Shown in pieces: positions 1-14,179 of a stretch of 64,000 nt of DNA. Position numbers and translations under genes: made by a program. This DNA is from Chromohalobacter marismortui (GTDB lineage: Bacteria; Pseudomonadota; Gammaproteobacteria; Pseudomonadales; Halomonadaceae): contig NZ_SOBR01000002.1 in the NCBI RefSeq assembly GCF_004364315.1, forward strand, positions 186,001 to 250,000. Direction: 5' to 3'. A model generated the notes under the pieces. It saw only the letters and a program-made list of their open reading frames with translations, did not search any database and was not told where the DNA came from. The first letter of the stretch is position 1, and each line of letters starts with the position of its first letter.

Positions 1-869
<869 letters not shown>

Positions 870-883
870 CCATGCACCCGGGA

Positions 884-907
884 CAGCCACGCTGCATGGC
901 GTGGCTG
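884..907 (+). terminator. Hairpin after thiC
   Basis: CAGCCACGC pairs with GCGTGGCTG (9 bp, 6-nt loop) 14 bases after the thiC stop. There is no T-run, so it may be a weak terminator or a 3'-end-protecting hairpin. Eight bases of the stem are the same as in the cyoE terminator. Confidence 0.45.
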
Positions 908-994
908 GATGCGTGACCCCCAGATGACGCTTAAACTGGATGATCCTTCGATCGCAGTCGGCGATCGATGATCATGGCAGACAGGAGTGTCGAT

Positions 995-1534
995 ATGCTC
1001 AACGACTGGTTCGTATCCCATCCATCCAATCTGATCTGGGTGGTCTTGTGCACGGCCGTGCTGTATCTGGTCGTGGTGGCTCTGGCACGGTGGTCGGGGG
1101 TGCGTAGCTTCGCCGAGTTGTCGACGTTCGATATCGTGGTCACGATCGCACTCGGCTCGATGATCGCCAGCGTGGTGGTGTCCAAGGAGCCGCCTCTGCT
1201 GCAGGGAGTGGCGGCCGTGGCGACGCTGTACGTGCTGCAGCTTTTCGTGTCGCGCCTACGTTCGCGTTTTTCCGTGTTTGAGAAGGCGACCGACAATCGG
1301 CCCATTCTGCTCATGGGGCCGGGCGGCGAGATCAAGCACGCCAATCTGCGTGTGGCGCGCGTCACCGAGGATGATCTACGCGCCCACATGCGCCGCGCCA
1401 ATGTCTCTGATCCCCGCCAAGTGCAGGCGATGGTCATGGAAGGCGCCGGCAACATCAACGTACTTTACGGCGAGCATCACGACCTCGGCGATGACCCCTG
1501 GATCCTGCGTGGCGTGCGTGATTACACGCGCTAG
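995..1534 (+). CDS. DUF421 domain membrane protein (YetF/YcaP-like)
   Basis: This 179-residue protein has an N-terminal membrane region of about three helices (residues roughly 10-85) followed by a compact cytoplasmic DUF421 domain. The family-typical pattern is visible: ARWSGVRSFAELSTFDIVVTIALG in the membrane part, then a PILLMGPGGEI stretch and a C-terminal sensor-like domain. The biochemical role of the family is not settled. I chose the ATG at 995 because AGGAG (983-987) sits 7 bases ahead; two earlier in-frame ATGs (968, 974) lack a ribosome site. It stands alone, between thiC and the convergent cyo operon. Confidence 0.8.
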   Translation: MLNDWFVSHPSNLIWVVLCTAVLYLVVVALARWSGVRSFAELSTFDIVVTIALGSMIASVVVSKEPPLLQGVAAVATLYVLQLFVSRLRSRFSVFEKATDNRPILLMGPGGEIKHANLRVARVTEDDLRAHMRRANVSDPRQVQAMVMEGAGNINVLYGEHHDLGDDPWILRGVRDYTR

Positions 1535-1678
1535 GTCTCGGTCCGCCCTATCGACATCGCGCCTTGCTGCTTCGGTCACGCCTCGCCATATTCCGGGGAC
1601 CAGTTCAACCTGGGGCTCGCCTCAGCCACCGCATGGGCATGCCAGGATGAGCACACGGTCTGACACGCGCCCGGGACG

Positions 1679-1708
1679 AAAAAAGCCACGCTTTCGTTAG
1701 CGTGGCTT
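1679..1708 (-). terminator. Intrinsic terminator of the cyo operon
   Basis: Read on the minus strand, AGCCACGC-N8-GCGTGGCT forms an 8-bp stem followed at once by seven T residues (the A-run at 1679-1685 on the plus strand). It lies about 25 bases beyond the cyoE stop codon. This is one of the few classical U-tract terminators in the window. Confidence 0.85.
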
Positions 1709-1733
1709 GGCATGGCGGGCAAGGGGCGCAAGA

Positions 1734-2621
1734 TCAGCGTAGCGAGGTCATCAGCACTTCGTTGTCCGTGACCTGAAAGTCGATCGACATCATGATACTC
1801 AGTGCCGTGATGGTGAAGATCGAGAAGATGAACACCTTCTTGGCCCATACACGGTCGTCGCCGGCACGGTAACCGCGCAGCGCCATGACGAGCCAGTAAA
1901 GTCCCATGACCGCCGCAACCGCGAAGTAGCCATATCCGGCGTAGCCGCCCAGCGTGAGCATCAGGGTCGCCCCCAGAAACGCCAGGATGTACCAAAAGAT
2001 ATGATGCTTCGCCGCCCGCACACCACGCTCGACCGGCAGCACGGGAATCGATGCCGCGCGGTAGTCATGATAGCGAAAGATGGCGATGGCATACGAATGT
2101 GGCATTTGCCACAGGCAGAAGATCAGCAGCAGTGTCAGCGCACCAAGATCGAACTGACCACTGACGGCGCAATAACCCACCACCGGAGGCGATGCGCCGG
2201 ACAAGCTGCCCACCAACGTGCCATAGATGGAATGTCGTTTGAGATACAGACTATAAAGCCCGACATAGACGACGAAACCGAGCAAGGCAAACAGCGTCGC
2301 CAACGCATTGGTACCGAACCACAGCACAGAGAAGCCCGCGATCCCCAACGCACCGCCATAGGCCAGCGTGACCCCGGGCGGGATCAAGCCCTGTACCGTG
2401 GCGCGTTCCCGAGTGCGCTCCATGAGCCGATCGATGTCACGATCGATGTAATTATTGAATACGCATCCGGACGCGATCACCAGCGCAATCCCGATGACCG
2501 TGGCCAGGAAGAGCCCGCCATCCACGCTCCCTTGGGAAGCGAGGAAGAAGCCCCCGGCCACGGAAATCAGGTTGCCGAAGATGATCCCCGGCTTGGTGAT
2601 GGACACGAAGAGTTTGAGCAT
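1734..2621 (-). CDS. cyoE: Protoheme IX farnesyltransferase (heme O synthase) CyoE
   Basis: CyoE is a polytopic membrane prenyltransferase that adds a farnesyl group to heme b, making the heme O needed by the neighbouring quinol oxidase. The UbiA-family motifs are present: [18 protein letters not shown] (NxxxDxxxD type) near residue 70 and [15 protein letters not shown] in the second half, with multiple hydrophobic helices. I start at the ATG at 2621 because [17 protein letters not shown] lines up with the N termini of known CyoE proteins and gives 295 residues. A GTG at 2642 would overlap cyoD by 8 bases and cannot be excluded. It is the last gene of cyoABCDE. Confidence 0.95.
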   Translation of the reverse strand: MLKLFVSITKPGIIFGNLISVAGGFFLASQGSVDGGLFLATVIGIALVIASGCVFNNYIDRDIDRLMERTRERATVQGLIPPGVTLAYGGALGIAGFSVLWFGTNALATLFALLGFVVYVGLYSLYLKRHSIYGTLVGSLSGASPPVVGYCAVSGQFDLGALTLLLIFCLWQMPHSYAIAIFRYHDYRAASIPVLPVERGVRAAKHHIFWYILAFLGATLMLTLGGYAGYGYFAVAAVMGLYWLVMALRGYRAGDDRVWAKKVFIFSIFTITALSIMMSIDFQVTDNEVLMTSLR

Positions 2622-2634
2622 CACGCGAGGCGAC

Positions 2635-2970
2635 TCACCCACCGAGCATCATATTGGCATGCAGGTTTTGCATGATCCAAATCGAGCCGCCCACCAGGAT
2701 CCCTAGAATCAACGCCGTAAAAGCGAAAGACCCTACATTCCAGCCTTCTTCGGTCTTGAAGTCCAGGTGCATGAACATCACCAGCTGCACCAGGACTTGC
2801 AAGATGGCCATGATGGAAATCGTCACGAAAACGGTCATCGTGCTGAAGCCGCCACTCATGACCATCCCGAACGGGATGATCGTCAGCACGATGGACAGGA
2901 TCAAGCCAGTCACATAGGACTTGACGCTACCGTGATTGCCACCATCGTGGGACGCATGTGCATCGCTCAT
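2635..2970 (-). CDS. cyoD: Cytochrome bo3 ubiquinol oxidase subunit IV CyoD
   Basis: Small subunit IV of the bo3 quinol oxidase, 111 residues with three predicted transmembrane helices after a short, His-rich N-terminal tail. The family pattern is visible ([18 protein letters not shown], then [18 protein letters not shown]). The subunit helps assemble the Cu(B)-heme O centre and does not bind redox groups itself. Its ATG directly follows the cyoC stop codon, consistent with translational coupling. Confidence 0.95.
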   Translation of the reverse strand: MSDAHASHDGGNHGSVKSYVTGLILSIVLTIIPFGMVMSGGFSTMTVFVTISIMAILQVLVQLVMFMHLDFKTEEGWNVGSFAFTALILGILVGGSIWIMQNLHANMMLGG

Positions 2971-3588
2971 TTACAGAACTCCCATCAGATAGACGAAGGT
3001 AAAGACACAGATCCACACGATATCCAGGAAGTGCCAGAACAGGCTGAGGCACATGATGCGCGGGCGTGTCATGTCGTTGAGTCCCTTCGTGGACAGCTGC
3101 ACGATCATCACCAGCATCCAGATCAAACCGAAGGTCACGTGCAGACCATGGGTCCCGACCAGCGTAAAGAACGCCGACAGGAAGGCACTGCGATCCGGAC
3201 CGAAGCCTTCCACGATCAGGTGATGGAACTCATAGAGTTCCATGCTCACGAAGCCCACCCCCAGAATGAAGGTGACGATCAGCCAGGCCCGGACCTGTGA
3301 CAGGCTGTCCTTGTGCATGGCCAGCACGGCCATGCCATAGGTGAAACTACTGAACAGCAGCAGGAAGGTCTCGACCAGGATGAAAGGAAGTTCGAAGATC
3401 TCCTTTCCCGTGGGGCCTCCCGCCGTGCCATTCATGAGCACGGCATAGGTCGCGAACAGGCTTCCGAAGATGACCAGGTCGCTCATCAGATAGACCCAGA
3501 AACCGAACAACTTCATTTCCGAGGCATCGTGGTGCTCATGCCCGTCGTGGGCATGAGCGTCATGCTGATTCAAGGTTTGCGTCGTCAT
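2971..3588 (-). CDS. cyoC: Cytochrome bo3 ubiquinol oxidase subunit III CyoC
   Basis: Subunit III of the quinol oxidase, 205 residues, a five-helix member of the heme-copper oxidase subunit III family. Conserved segments include [20 protein letters not shown] near the start, [17 protein letters not shown] and [20 protein letters not shown] at the C terminus. The N-terminal 20 residues are His- and Asp-rich. The gene lies 2 bases after the cyoB stop and abuts cyoD. Confidence 0.95.
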   Translation of the reverse strand: MTTQTLNQHDAHAHDGHEHHDASEMKLFGFWVYLMSDLVIFGSLFATYAVLMNGTAGGPTGKEIFELPFILVETFLLLFSSFTYGMAVLAMHKDSLSQVRAWLIVTFILGVGFVSMELYEFHHLIVEGFGPDRSAFLSAFFTLVGTHGLHVTFGLIWMLVMIVQLSTKGLNDMTRPRIMCLSLFWHFLDIVWICVFTFVYLMGVL

Positions 3589-3590
3589 GA

Positions 3591-5570
3591 TTACGCCTGC
3601 ATCTCCAGCCGTTTATGGTGCTCGCGCTCAATACGTTCGACTTCCGCCGCCGGGACGTAGTAGTCGATATCGTCATTGAAGATCCGGAACATGAAGGCCA
3701 CGAACATGCCAACCGCGCTAACACCGGCAAGCCACCAGATGTGCCAGACCAATGCGAACCCGAACACAATGCTGATCAGACCGATGATTGGCCCCGCCAC
3801 GGTGTTCTTGGGCATATGAATATCTTCGTACTGCGTCGGCTTGTCCGCTGCCATGCCCTTCTCTTTCTTCGCTTCCCAGAAGGCATCCACGGAGCCGACA
3901 TGAGGAAGATGCGCGAAGTTGTAGAACGGCGCCGGCGACGACGTGGACCACTCCAGGGTACGCGCGTCCCATGGATCGCCCGTGATGTCGGCGTTTTTCT
4001 CGCGATCGCGAATGCTGACGATGAACTGAATCACGGTGCTGGCGATACCGCACAGGATACACACGGCACCGACCCACGCCACGATCATGAACGGCTGCCA
4101 CTCAGGGTTGGCATACGACTGCATACGGCGTACCGCCCCCATGAAGCTCAGGATATAAAGCGGCATGAAGGCCAGGTAAAAGCCGACGATCCAGAACCAG
4201 AAGGAGCGCTTGCCCCACTTCTCATCGAGCTTGAAGCCAAACGCTTTCGGGAACCAGTAGGTCAGGCCCGCCAGCATGCCGAACACCACGCCGCCGATGA
4301 TGACGTTGTGGAAGTGGGCGATGACGAACAGGCTGTTGTGCAGCACGAAGTTTGCACCGGGGACCGCCAGCATCACACCGGTCATGCCACCGATGGTAAA
4401 GGTGATGATGAAGCCCAGCGTCCACAGTACCGGCGACGTGAACTCCAGACGCCCACGGTACATGGTGAACAGCCAGTTGAAGATCTTCACGCCGGTGGGA
4501 ATGGCGATGATCATCGTCGCGATCCCGAAGAAGGCGTTGACGTTGGCGCCCGCCCCCATGGTGAAGAAGTGGTGCAACCAGACGACGAACGACAGGACCG
4601 TAATACACGCCGTCGCCCAGACCATGGTGTTGTAGCCGAACAACCGCTTCTTGGCGAAGGTCGCGATGACCTCGGAGAACACCCCGAACGCCGGCAGGAT
4701 GAGAATGTACACCTCAGGATGGCCCCAGGCCCAGATGAGGTTGACGTACATCATCATGTTGCCGCCCATATCGTTGGTGAAGAAATGCATCCCCAGGTAA
4801 CGATCGAGCGTCAGCAGCGCGATGGTCGCGGTCAGAATCGGGAAAGAGGCAATGATGAGGATGTTCGCGCACAGCGACGTCCAGGTGAAGATCGGCATAC
4901 GGAACAGCGTCATGCCCTTGGTACGCATCTTCAGGATGGTGACGAAGAAGTTGATACCGGTCAGGGTGGTCCCGATCCCCGATATCTGCAGTCCCCATAT
5001 CCAGTAATCGACCCCCACGCCGGGACTGTACTTGATTCCCGATAATGGTGCATAGGCCAGCCAACCGGTCTTGCCATACTCACCGATGACCAGCGACACC
5101 ATGGTCAATATGACACCGGCCATGAACAGCCAGAAACTCAGGTTGTTCATGAACGGGAAGGCCACGTCACGCGCACCGATCTGCAGCGGCACGACCAGGT
5201 TCATCAGACCGATGACCATGGGCATGGCCACGAAGAAGATCATGATCACACCGTGGGCGGTGAAGATCTGATCGTAGTGCTCGGGGGGAAGGTAGCCCTC
5301 GGCTCCGCCGGCGGCCAGAGCCTGCTGGGTACGCATCATGATGGCGTCGGCGAAGCCACGCAGCAGCATGACCAGGGCCACGATGAAATACATGATGCCC
5401 AGTTTTTTATGGTCAATGGATGTGAGCCATTCCGTCCACAGCCATTTCCACTTCTTGAAATACGTCAGCAAACCGACGATGGCCAAGCCACCGAGGGCCA
5501 TCACGATAGCCGTCACGACGATGATCGGCTCGTGATAGGGAATATCGTCAAGTCCAAGTTTTCCGAACAT
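3591..5570 (-). CDS. cyoB: Cytochrome bo3 ubiquinol oxidase subunit I CyoB
   Basis: Catalytic subunit of the terminal oxidase: it oxidises ubiquinol, reduces O2 to water and pumps protons across the inner membrane. The 659-residue length matches the family. The Cu(B)/active-site segment [17 protein letters not shown] carries the His-Tyr pair, and [14 protein letters not shown] carries the histidines for the high-spin heme and low-spin heme b. About 14-15 hydrophobic helices are apparent. The gene is the second of a leftward cyoABCDE operon. Long open frames on the opposite strand of this gene are shadows caused by G+C-rich codon use. Confidence 0.98.
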   Translation of the reverse strand: MFGKLGLDDIPYHEPIIVVTAIVMALGGLAIVGLLTYFKKWKWLWTEWLTSIDHKKLGIMYFIVALVMLLRGFADAIMMRTQQALAAGGAEGYLPPEHYDQIFTAHGVIMIFFVAMPMVIGLMNLVVPLQIGARDVAFPFMNNLSFWLFMAGVILTMVSLVIGEYGKTGWLAYAPLSGIKYSPGVGVDYWIWGLQISGIGTTLTGINFFVTILKMRTKGMTLFRMPIFTWTSLCANILIIASFPILTATIALLTLDRYLGMHFFTNDMGGNMMMYVNLIWAWGHPEVYILILPAFGVFSEVIATFAKKRLFGYNTMVWATACITVLSFVVWLHHFFTMGAGANVNAFFGIATMIIAIPTGVKIFNWLFTMYRGRLEFTSPVLWTLGFIITFTIGGMTGVMLAVPGANFVLHNSLFVIAHFHNVIIGGVVFGMLAGLTYWFPKAFGFKLDEKWGKRSFWFWIVGFYLAFMPLYILSFMGAVRRMQSYANPEWQPFMIVAWVGAVCILCGIASTVIQFIVSIRDREKNADITGDPWDARTLEWSTSSPAPFYNFAHLPHVGSVDAFWEAKKEKGMAADKPTQYEDIHMPKNTVAGPIIGLISIVFGFALVWHIWWLAGVSAVGMFVAFMFRIFNDDIDYYVPAAEVERIEREHHKRLEMQA

Positions 5571-5574
5571 AATG

Positions 5575-6483
5575 TTACTCCGCTGCCTCTGCGCTCATGG
5601 CCTTCTCGCCATGGCCTTCGCCGTGCCCGCTTTGCCCGCTGCCACCTTTGAAGCTCTGGATGATATTGCGGTAAAGGTTAGGCGTTACGTCGGAGAAATA
5701 TTCCACCGGGTGATCCGTGGAGGGTTCCGCCAACTCCTGATAGCTCCCTTTGAAAGAAAGCGTCTGGGGTGCTTGGCCGACCTTGTCGACCCAGTCTTCG
5801 AAGTCGTCCTTGGACAAGGCGAGCGCATCGAACGTCATCTCCGAGAAGCCTCTGCCACTGTAGTTGGACGACTTGCCGGCGAAGACGCCAGTCTCGTTCG
5901 CCACCAGGTACACGTCGTTGTCCATGCCGGCCATGGCGTAGATTTGGCTACCCAGGGTAGGAATGAAGAAAGAATTCATGACCGAGGCCGAGGTCACACG
6001 GAAGTGCACCGGCACATCGACGGGCATGGCGACTTGGTTGACCGTGGCAATCCCTTGCTTGGGATAGATGAACAGCCATTTCCAGTCCAGGGCGACGACC
6101 TGGACCTCCATGGTCTCGCTCGCTGGCGCGAGCGGCTTGTGCGGATCCAACGAGTGTGAAGTCTTCCAGGTAATGATCCCCAGAAACAGGATGATGATGC
6201 AGGGCACGAGCCACACCACCACTTCGATCTTGTTGGAGTGCGCCCAATCCGGCAGGTATTTGGCGGCATGGTTGCTATGCCGATACTTCCAGGCAAAGAC
6301 CACGGTCATGACGATGACCGGGATCACCACGATCATCATCAACCAGAAGGCCGTGATGATCAGCGACTTCAGCTGTTCCCCGATCAGGCCTTTCGGGTCC
6401 ACCAGCGCCGCGTCACAACCACTCAGCAACACTGCGATCAAAGGTAGGACACCGAGCCATCCCAGGTTCTTCTTCATTCTCAT
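5575..6483 (-). CDS. cyoA: Cytochrome bo3 ubiquinol oxidase subunit II CyoA (lipoprotein)
   Basis: Subunit II of the quinol oxidase, 302 residues. A signal peptide ends in the lipobox LLSGC, so Cys23 is the likely lipidation site. Two transmembrane helices follow (about residues 40-65 and 85-110), then a periplasmic cupredoxin-like domain (about 120-230). As expected for quinol rather than cytochrome c oxidases, the CuA ligand set is not apparent. The tail is rich in Gly, His and Glu. It is the first gene of the operon, so the promoter should lie in 6484-7011. Confidence 0.96.
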   Translation of the reverse strand: MRMKKNLGWLGVLPLIAVLLSGCDAALVDPKGLIGEQLKSLIITAFWLMMIVVIPVIVMTVVFAWKYRHSNHAAKYLPDWAHSNKIEVVVWLVPCIIILFLGIITWKTSHSLDPHKPLAPASETMEVQVVALDWKWLFIYPKQGIATVNQVAMPVDVPVHFRVTSASVMNSFFIPTLGSQIYAMAGMDNDVYLVANETGVFAGKSSNYSGRGFSEMTFDALALSKDDFEDWVDKVGQAPQTLSFKGSYQELAEPSTDHPVEYFSDVTPNLYRNIIQSFKGGSGQSGHGEGHGEKAMSAEAAE

Positions 6484-7011
6484 TGCATGGCCTCACTCAA
6501 GCATGGGAAGACGTTGCAGCGCTTGCTCATTGAATGCTTTCCTCCGCTAGCGACCCGTTGAACTCGACAGTCAGGAGGGATGGCAAATTCGCCGGCGGAA
6601 CACGAGCGACTTGCAGTGTGTCCGAGCGGTCATGTATGACGGCCTGACCGCTTGGACACGCCCAATGATTTGCATCCCGGCATGCTGCCGAATCCCAGCT
6701 GCCAATAACACGAGTATTATGCACTCTAAAGGTTGGGCATACCGCGCATGCTAGGAGATGACATGGGGCTTCGCCATCGGTGCGCATGCATCGCTTACGC
6801 CCTTGCGTCCCTGACCTGCCTGCAATACCGCCATTAGCCGATAGATCGCAAGCAGGGAAGGCCGACGGGGCGGCATTCTGAAGCAAAATCAGGTGAAATA
6901 GAAGCGACCATTTGCCGCAGTCGTGTCACACCCCACGCCTCTCGTCCGGGCAGGTGCGCCTACGATTGTAGGGGGTAGCGCAGCGCGCCTCAACGATCTC
7001 ATCGCCAGGCA
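6484..7011. other. Non-coding stretch ahead of cyoA
   Basis: This 528-base region separates the leftward cyo operon from the leftward J-domain pair and should hold the cyo promoter and the terminator of the upstream pair. I found a 42-base inverted repeat (listed separately) but no convincing -35/-10 pair and no FNR-type box. A 119-codon minus-strand frame (6527-6886) has no recognisable features and is not called. Two tiny ORFs with Shine-Dalgarno-like sequences (from 6580 and 6763) are too short to support. Confidence 0.5.
6618..6659. repeat. Long inverted repeat in the cyo leader
   Basis: GTGTCCGAGCGGTCA (6618-6632) and TGACCGCTTGGACAC (6645-6659) pair over 15 positions around a 12-base centre. 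The single departure is G-T, which is a wobble pair in a plus-strand RNA but an A-C mismatch in a cyo-direction RNA. It sits 135 bases upstream of the cyoA start. It could be an operator, a terminator arm or a structured leader. Confidence 0.6.
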
Positions 7012-7434
7012 TCAGAAAAGCTCGGGCGCGAACACCATCAGCGCCATGCCAACGCTCGTGGCCAGCGAGAGTCCGGCGCCCCAGAGCAGGACCCGACGCA
7101 CTTGCTGCCAGGTATCATGGACGCGTACGGCACGCGCTACTTTAGCCTTGAGTTCCGCATAACGGGCATACTCGTCATCGGCACTGATCGAGAAATCATT
7201 GGCCACGTTACCGCGCCAATAAGGCGCATGACTCAGCCCCATGCGTGCACGCAGCAGACCGATGCCCGTCAAGGTGCCGTAGAGCTGGTCATATTCACGC
7301 TTGCGCGATTCGACACACAGGATGTGTTCGGCGGCCGACTTGACGGCCTGGTTCTCGCAACGCGCAATGGCTCGCGCAATATCCGCGTCACTCGCCGACA
7401 CGTGGATGTCCAATCGTCGATAAATATCACGCAT
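7012..7434 (-). CDS. Small membrane-anchored protein with a J-domain-like N terminus, function unknown
   Basis: This 140-residue protein starts MRDIYRRLDIHVSASDADIARAIAR, resembling the first helices of a J-domain (DIYRRLDI, then an Ala-rich helix, then SRKREYDQLYG like the end of such domains). The canonical HPD tripeptide that stimulates DnaK ATPase is absent. One transmembrane helix lies at the C terminus (about residues 115-136), so it is probably membrane-attached with the N terminus in the cytoplasm. The gene overlaps the upstream DnaJ-domain gene by 8 bases, suggesting coupled translation and a shared role. Its exact function is not recognised. Confidence 0.65.
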   Translation of the reverse strand: MRDIYRRLDIHVSASDADIARAIARCENQAVKSAAEHILCVESRKREYDQLYGTLTGIGLLRARMGLSHAPYWRGNVANDFSISADDEYARYAELKAKVARAVRVHDTWQQVRRVLLWGAGLSLATSVGMALMVFAPELF

Positions 7435-8437
7435 GCTGGCGCATCAAATAATCGTAGGCATTCTTGATTCGCTGGAAACGCAGCGACGCCGTGACCATCG
7501 CCTCCTGGCTCTGCGCATGGTAGCGATCGGGATGGTATTTCTGTGCCAAGCGTCGATAGGCACGCTTGATATCGCTCTTCTGGGCGTTTTCCATCAATCC
7601 CAGCACCGCCAGCGCCCGTTGGGCTTTTTCATTGCCATTGGCATACCCGCCGGTACGCCCACTTTCATGGGAAAAACCTTCATGAGAAAACCCCTCATGG
7701 TGACGTTTACCCTCCCCAGAGCGCTGGCCCCCTCGAGAGCGTTCATGATGCCCGGTATCATCACGCCGCCAGCGCCAACGGCGCTGACGGTTTTCTTCAC
7801 GTTCTTCCTTGGCATGCTCATTTCGGCGATGCTGGCGTTCTTGTCGACGTCCCGCTCGAGCCCCCTGATCGCTGCTTTCCTGATCATCGGCATGCGCTCG
7901 AAAACGCTCGCCATCCGCGCCGCGACGTTTTTTTCGAGCCCCACCCCCAGGCTCGGCTCCTTCGCGTGCTTGCCAATGATCGACGGCACTAGGGTCCTCA
8001 GGCGCCGCTAACGGATAACCGGCAACATCCCGAAACAAGACCTCGAACCTTTCCGGCGCCACGCCCAGCAGATCGGCCAGAAACCTCAATACATGGTGCT
8101 GACCGGCCGCCAAGGCTCCTTCATGGGTCGCCACGTGAATCGCCTGGCGAAGAAAGGTTTCCCGGCGCGGACCACGATAATAGCGCTGCAACACTTCCGC
8201 CGCGAGCTGCAAGGCCACGAAATCCGGCGTACTCGCCAAATCAACGATCAACTGATGGCCATGGTCGTGGCGGAAATCCCCGGTGAGGTCGTCGAGCAAG
8301 GCCCGCTTGCGGTCGCTCAAGGCATCCTGTCCGTCGCTCATTGCCAACCATGCCAGCAACAACAACGCAGCCGTATCGGCCTCGTTACGACTGCTGAGCA
8401 ACAAGCGCTCGAAAGGCGTAAAACGCGATGATGCCAT
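7427..8437 (-). CDS. DnaJ-domain protein with N-terminal TerB-like region
   Basis: Predicted co-chaperone of 336 residues. The N-terminal 140 residues are helical and resemble TerB/DjlA-type domains (LLLLAWLAMSDGQDALSDRKR). A highly charged, low-complexity linker follows (about residues 155-260), with runs of Arg, Glu and His and a GFSHEGFSHE direct repeat. The C-terminal 65 residues are a J-domain (ALAVLGLMENAQKSDIKRAYRRLAQKYHPDRYHA) with the HPD motif intact. The start at 8437 is chosen because AGGAG lies 5 bases upstream, whereas the ATG 24 bases earlier has none. It is followed by an overlapping small membrane gene. Confidence 0.8.
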   Translation of the reverse strand: MASSRFTPFERLLLSSRNEADTAALLLLAWLAMSDGQDALSDRKRALLDDLTGDFRHDHGHQLIVDLASTPDFVALQLAAEVLQRYYRGPRRETFLRQAIHVATHEGALAAGQHHVLRFLADLLGVAPERFEVLFRDVAGYPLAAPEDPSAVDHWQAREGAEPGGGARKKRRGADGERFRAHADDQESSDQGARAGRRQERQHRRNEHAKEEREENRQRRWRWRRDDTGHHERSRGGQRSGEGKRHHEGFSHEGFSHESGRTGGYANGNEKAQRALAVLGLMENAQKSDIKRAYRRLAQKYHPDRYHAQSQEAMVTASLRFQRIKNAYDYLMRQHA

Positions 8438-8578
8438 GCCAGCTCCTGGCTTTCGGGTCATTTATTATGGGTAATCGCCATATCCTATGATGAATCGGCC
8501 GCTGTCTGCATAGCTTTAGCGGTGACACCATGACATGGGTCACTCGCCCTTACCCGATCATCGCTTTCACAGCGACGA

Positions 8579-10834
8579 TCAGCTCGTATCCGCTGGCGCG
8601 TCGCTCGCCACGCCACTGGTCGATGGCGCCTGCTCGGCCGCGGCCGGCAAACGTCCCGACGCATCCGATGCCTGTTCGAGGCTCACGCTCATGCGTGGCA
8701 TCGCGAGTTCCACGCCCAATTCATCGAAACGCCGCTTGAGACGCAAGTTGAAAGCCCGTGCCACGTCCCACTGCATGACCGGAGCCGTGCGCATACGCAC
8801 GCGCAGGATCGCCGCGCCGGCATCGAAACTTTCCACGCCCTGAAGCTCCAACGGCGACCAAATATAGTGTCGCATCATCGGATCGCGACGCAGCTCTTCG
8901 GCCACCTCCCTCACGATGGCAATCGCATCGTCGATCTGCATATGGTGCGCCACGCGAATGCGCAGCAGCGCGACCCCGAATTCACGTGAGAAATTCTGGA
9001 TCCCCTTGATCTGGCTAAAAGGGATCGTATGCACGATGCCATCCAGGTCACGCAGGCGCACGGTGCGTAGACTCAACCCCTCGACCGTCCCCATATGGCC
9101 GCTCAGGTCAACGAAGTCGTCGATGGCCAACGAGTCTTCGATGAGGATGAAAAGCCCCGTGATCAAATCCTGGACCAGCGTCTGGGCACCAAATCCCACC
9201 GCCAGACCGATCACCCCGGCCCCGGCCAGCAGCGGCGTCACGTTGACCCCCAGGTTGGCCAACGCCACGATGAAGGCAATGATCACGATGGTCGCGAAGA
9301 CCACATTGCGAATCAGCGGTGTAATGGTCTGTGCCCGCGTGCTCTGCGCGCGCCCGCTACGTCCCCGCTTGGAAGATAACAACGCCCGCTCGATCGCGGT
9401 ATCGGCGAGAATCCAGACCAGCCACGCCAGCAGCAGCGTCATGCCGATACTGATCAACGACTGGCCGATGCGCTGGCTGATGCCTTCGTCGCTACCAAAA
9501 ACCAACAGCGACAAGCCCCAGACACGCATCGCCAACTCGGCGAAGACCACCCAACTCATCAAGTGCGCCAGGGTGTAGCCGAAGCGTACCAGGCGCCGTC
9601 GATACTGTGATTGGCGACGCACCTTGGAAGGCTGCTCGGCATGGCGGTGAATCAAACCATTGACGATCAAGGTCACCACCAACAACCCGGCGGTGACGAT
9701 GGCCTTGGCGAACGCACTGCGCGAGTCACCTTCGGAGGTCAGGATGGCGATCAGCGAGACCACGACCATGAGCAGAACCGGCATATGCCATACCGTTCCC
9801 ACCACTTGAATCAACTCACTGCTGGCACGCTTATCGCGCCGGTAACGATAGGGACGATTGCGGATCAGGTGCTTGATGGGACGCTTGAACCGGAGGGCGA
9901 ACGCCCCCGTCAACAAGGCCGCCGTGACGTTGGCCAGCATGGAGACCACCTCCGCCAGTGAGGCCCCCAGGGTCGAGCGCAGTTCCGAGGCATTCGCGGC
10001 GTCGCCCAACGCGACTAGCGCACCGATGACGAATAGCCAACGCGCGGCGCGACGATGCAGAATGCGCAAGGCAACCCGTCGATGACCATTGGCGAAAAGC
10101 GAAAAAACGACCTCGCAAACGGCGGTGAACAAAATACCGCACAGGGTGATGTAAGCGATCACCATCGCCAATGTCTTCCCCAGCGTGGACGTCATGCCAT
10201 GCACCACGCCCAGCGTCATCCCGAACGCGAGCCCCCAGGGGAGCAAGCGACGCAGCATGTGACGTATCAGCATCCAAGTGCTCGGCTCAGCGCTGAGCGT
10301 GAGCTGCATATTCAAGCGTTTGGCCAAACTGCGCCCGCCGAACACCATCAACGCCGCGCTGCCCCCCCACAATCCCAGCACCCAGGCAAAATCGCCGACG
10401 AGATGCACAAGCGACTCCAGCGATGTGAATCGTTGCATCAGGGTATCGCCTGCTCGCGCGCTCAGGCGCCGCCAATACTCGAGAGGCGTCACGACGTCCC
10501 CGGCATCGCTCAGCGAGGTCAGCGACTCCGCAATGGCTCCCAGCAACCCACTCGGCGATTCGGCCTTAGCATCGGCGCCTTCCAGCGAGGCTCGCAAGGC
10601 GCGTAGCTGGGTGAGCAAGGCGTCTCGGCGCTGCTGGTCTTCAAGCATGGCGATGACACTATCCAATGATTCACGTGCCTGCTCATTCGATGGTGCCTGC
10701 GCGCCTTGGCTACCACCTGCGCCGGACAATGCCGCCATCGGCGATGCAATCTGCCCCCACGCAGCACTGGAAAACACCAGTAGCGCACACAACAAAACGA
10801 GCCATCGGCCCCAATGCGCCGCTCTCTTGTCCAT
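8579..10834 (-). CDS. Large MscS-family mechanosensitive channel (YbiO-like)
   Basis: Predicted inner-membrane channel that opens under membrane tension to release solutes during osmotic downshock. The 751-residue protein has a signal peptide (cut near SSAAWG-Q), a periplasmic N-terminal region with a helical segment, many transmembrane helices, and a C-terminal MscS domain. The pore-lining segment is clear (GVIGLAVGFGAQTLVQDLI), followed by the beta domain (VDLSGHMGTVEGLSLRTVRL). The extended N terminus resembles E. coli YbiO more than the minimal MscS. The ATG at 10834 is preferred to one 105 bases upstream because GAGGTG precedes it and it yields a clean signal peptide. Such a channel would suit a halophile facing dilution. 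Confidence 0.88.
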   Translation of the reverse strand: MDKRAAHWGRWLVLLCALLVFSSAAWGQIASPMAALSGAGGSQGAQAPSNEQARESLDSVIAMLEDQQRRDALLTQLRALRASLEGADAKAESPSGLLGAIAESLTSLSDAGDVVTPLEYWRRLSARAGDTLMQRFTSLESLVHLVGDFAWVLGLWGGSAALMVFGGRSLAKRLNMQLTLSAEPSTWMLIRHMLRRLLPWGLAFGMTLGVVHGMTSTLGKTLAMVIAYITLCGILFTAVCEVVFSLFANGHRRVALRILHRRAARWLFVIGALVALGDAANASELRSTLGASLAEVVSMLANVTAALLTGAFALRFKRPIKHLIRNRPYRYRRDKRASSELIQVVGTVWHMPVLLMVVVSLIAILTSEGDSRSAFAKAIVTAGLLVVTLIVNGLIHRHAEQPSKVRRQSQYRRRLVRFGYTLAHLMSWVVFAELAMRVWGLSLLVFGSDEGISQRIGQSLISIGMTLLLAWLVWILADTAIERALLSSKRGRSGRAQSTRAQTITPLIRNVVFATIVIIAFIVALANLGVNVTPLLAGAGVIGLAVGFGAQTLVQDLITGLFILIEDSLAIDDFVDLSGHMGTVEGLSLRTVRLRDLDGIVHTIPFSQIKGIQNFSREFGVALLRIRVAHHMQIDDAIAIVREVAEELRRDPMMRHYIWSPLELQGVESFDAGAAILRVRMRTAPVMQWDVARAFNLRLKRRFDELGVELAMPRMSVSLEQASDASGRLPAAAEQAPSTSGVASDAPADTS

Positions 10835-10923
10835 GCTCACCTCATCTCGACGTCTCATCGACACAGCGTGCCCTAGCCGCGCGCTGCAACCAACCGGTAG
10901 ACGCACGCAGGAGCGCTTCCAAA

Positions 10924-10950
10924 TAAAAAGCCAGGGCACGAGGCCCTGGC
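10924..10950 (-). terminator. Intrinsic terminator of the RND pump operon
   Basis: On the minus strand GCCAGGGC-N5-GCCCTGGC is followed by TTTTT, then ATTT. It lies 23 bases past the stop codon of the pump gene and upstream of the MscS-family start, so the two units are transcribed separately. Confidence 0.85.
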
Positions 10951-10972
10951 CATAATCCGATCCACTCGAGGG

Positions 10973-14176
<3,204 letters not shown>

Positions 14177-14179
14177 CCG

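Noticed and set aside
3615-5045. A 476-codon plus-strand frame inside cyoB
   Set aside because: It is fully antisense to the well-conserved cyoB, rich in His/Arg/Asp from G+C-biased codons, and has no recognisable domain.
6527-6886. A 119-codon minus-strand frame upstream of cyoA
   Set aside because: No ribosome site, no recognisable fold and composition unlike neighbouring proteins; the region fits a promoter/terminator gap better.
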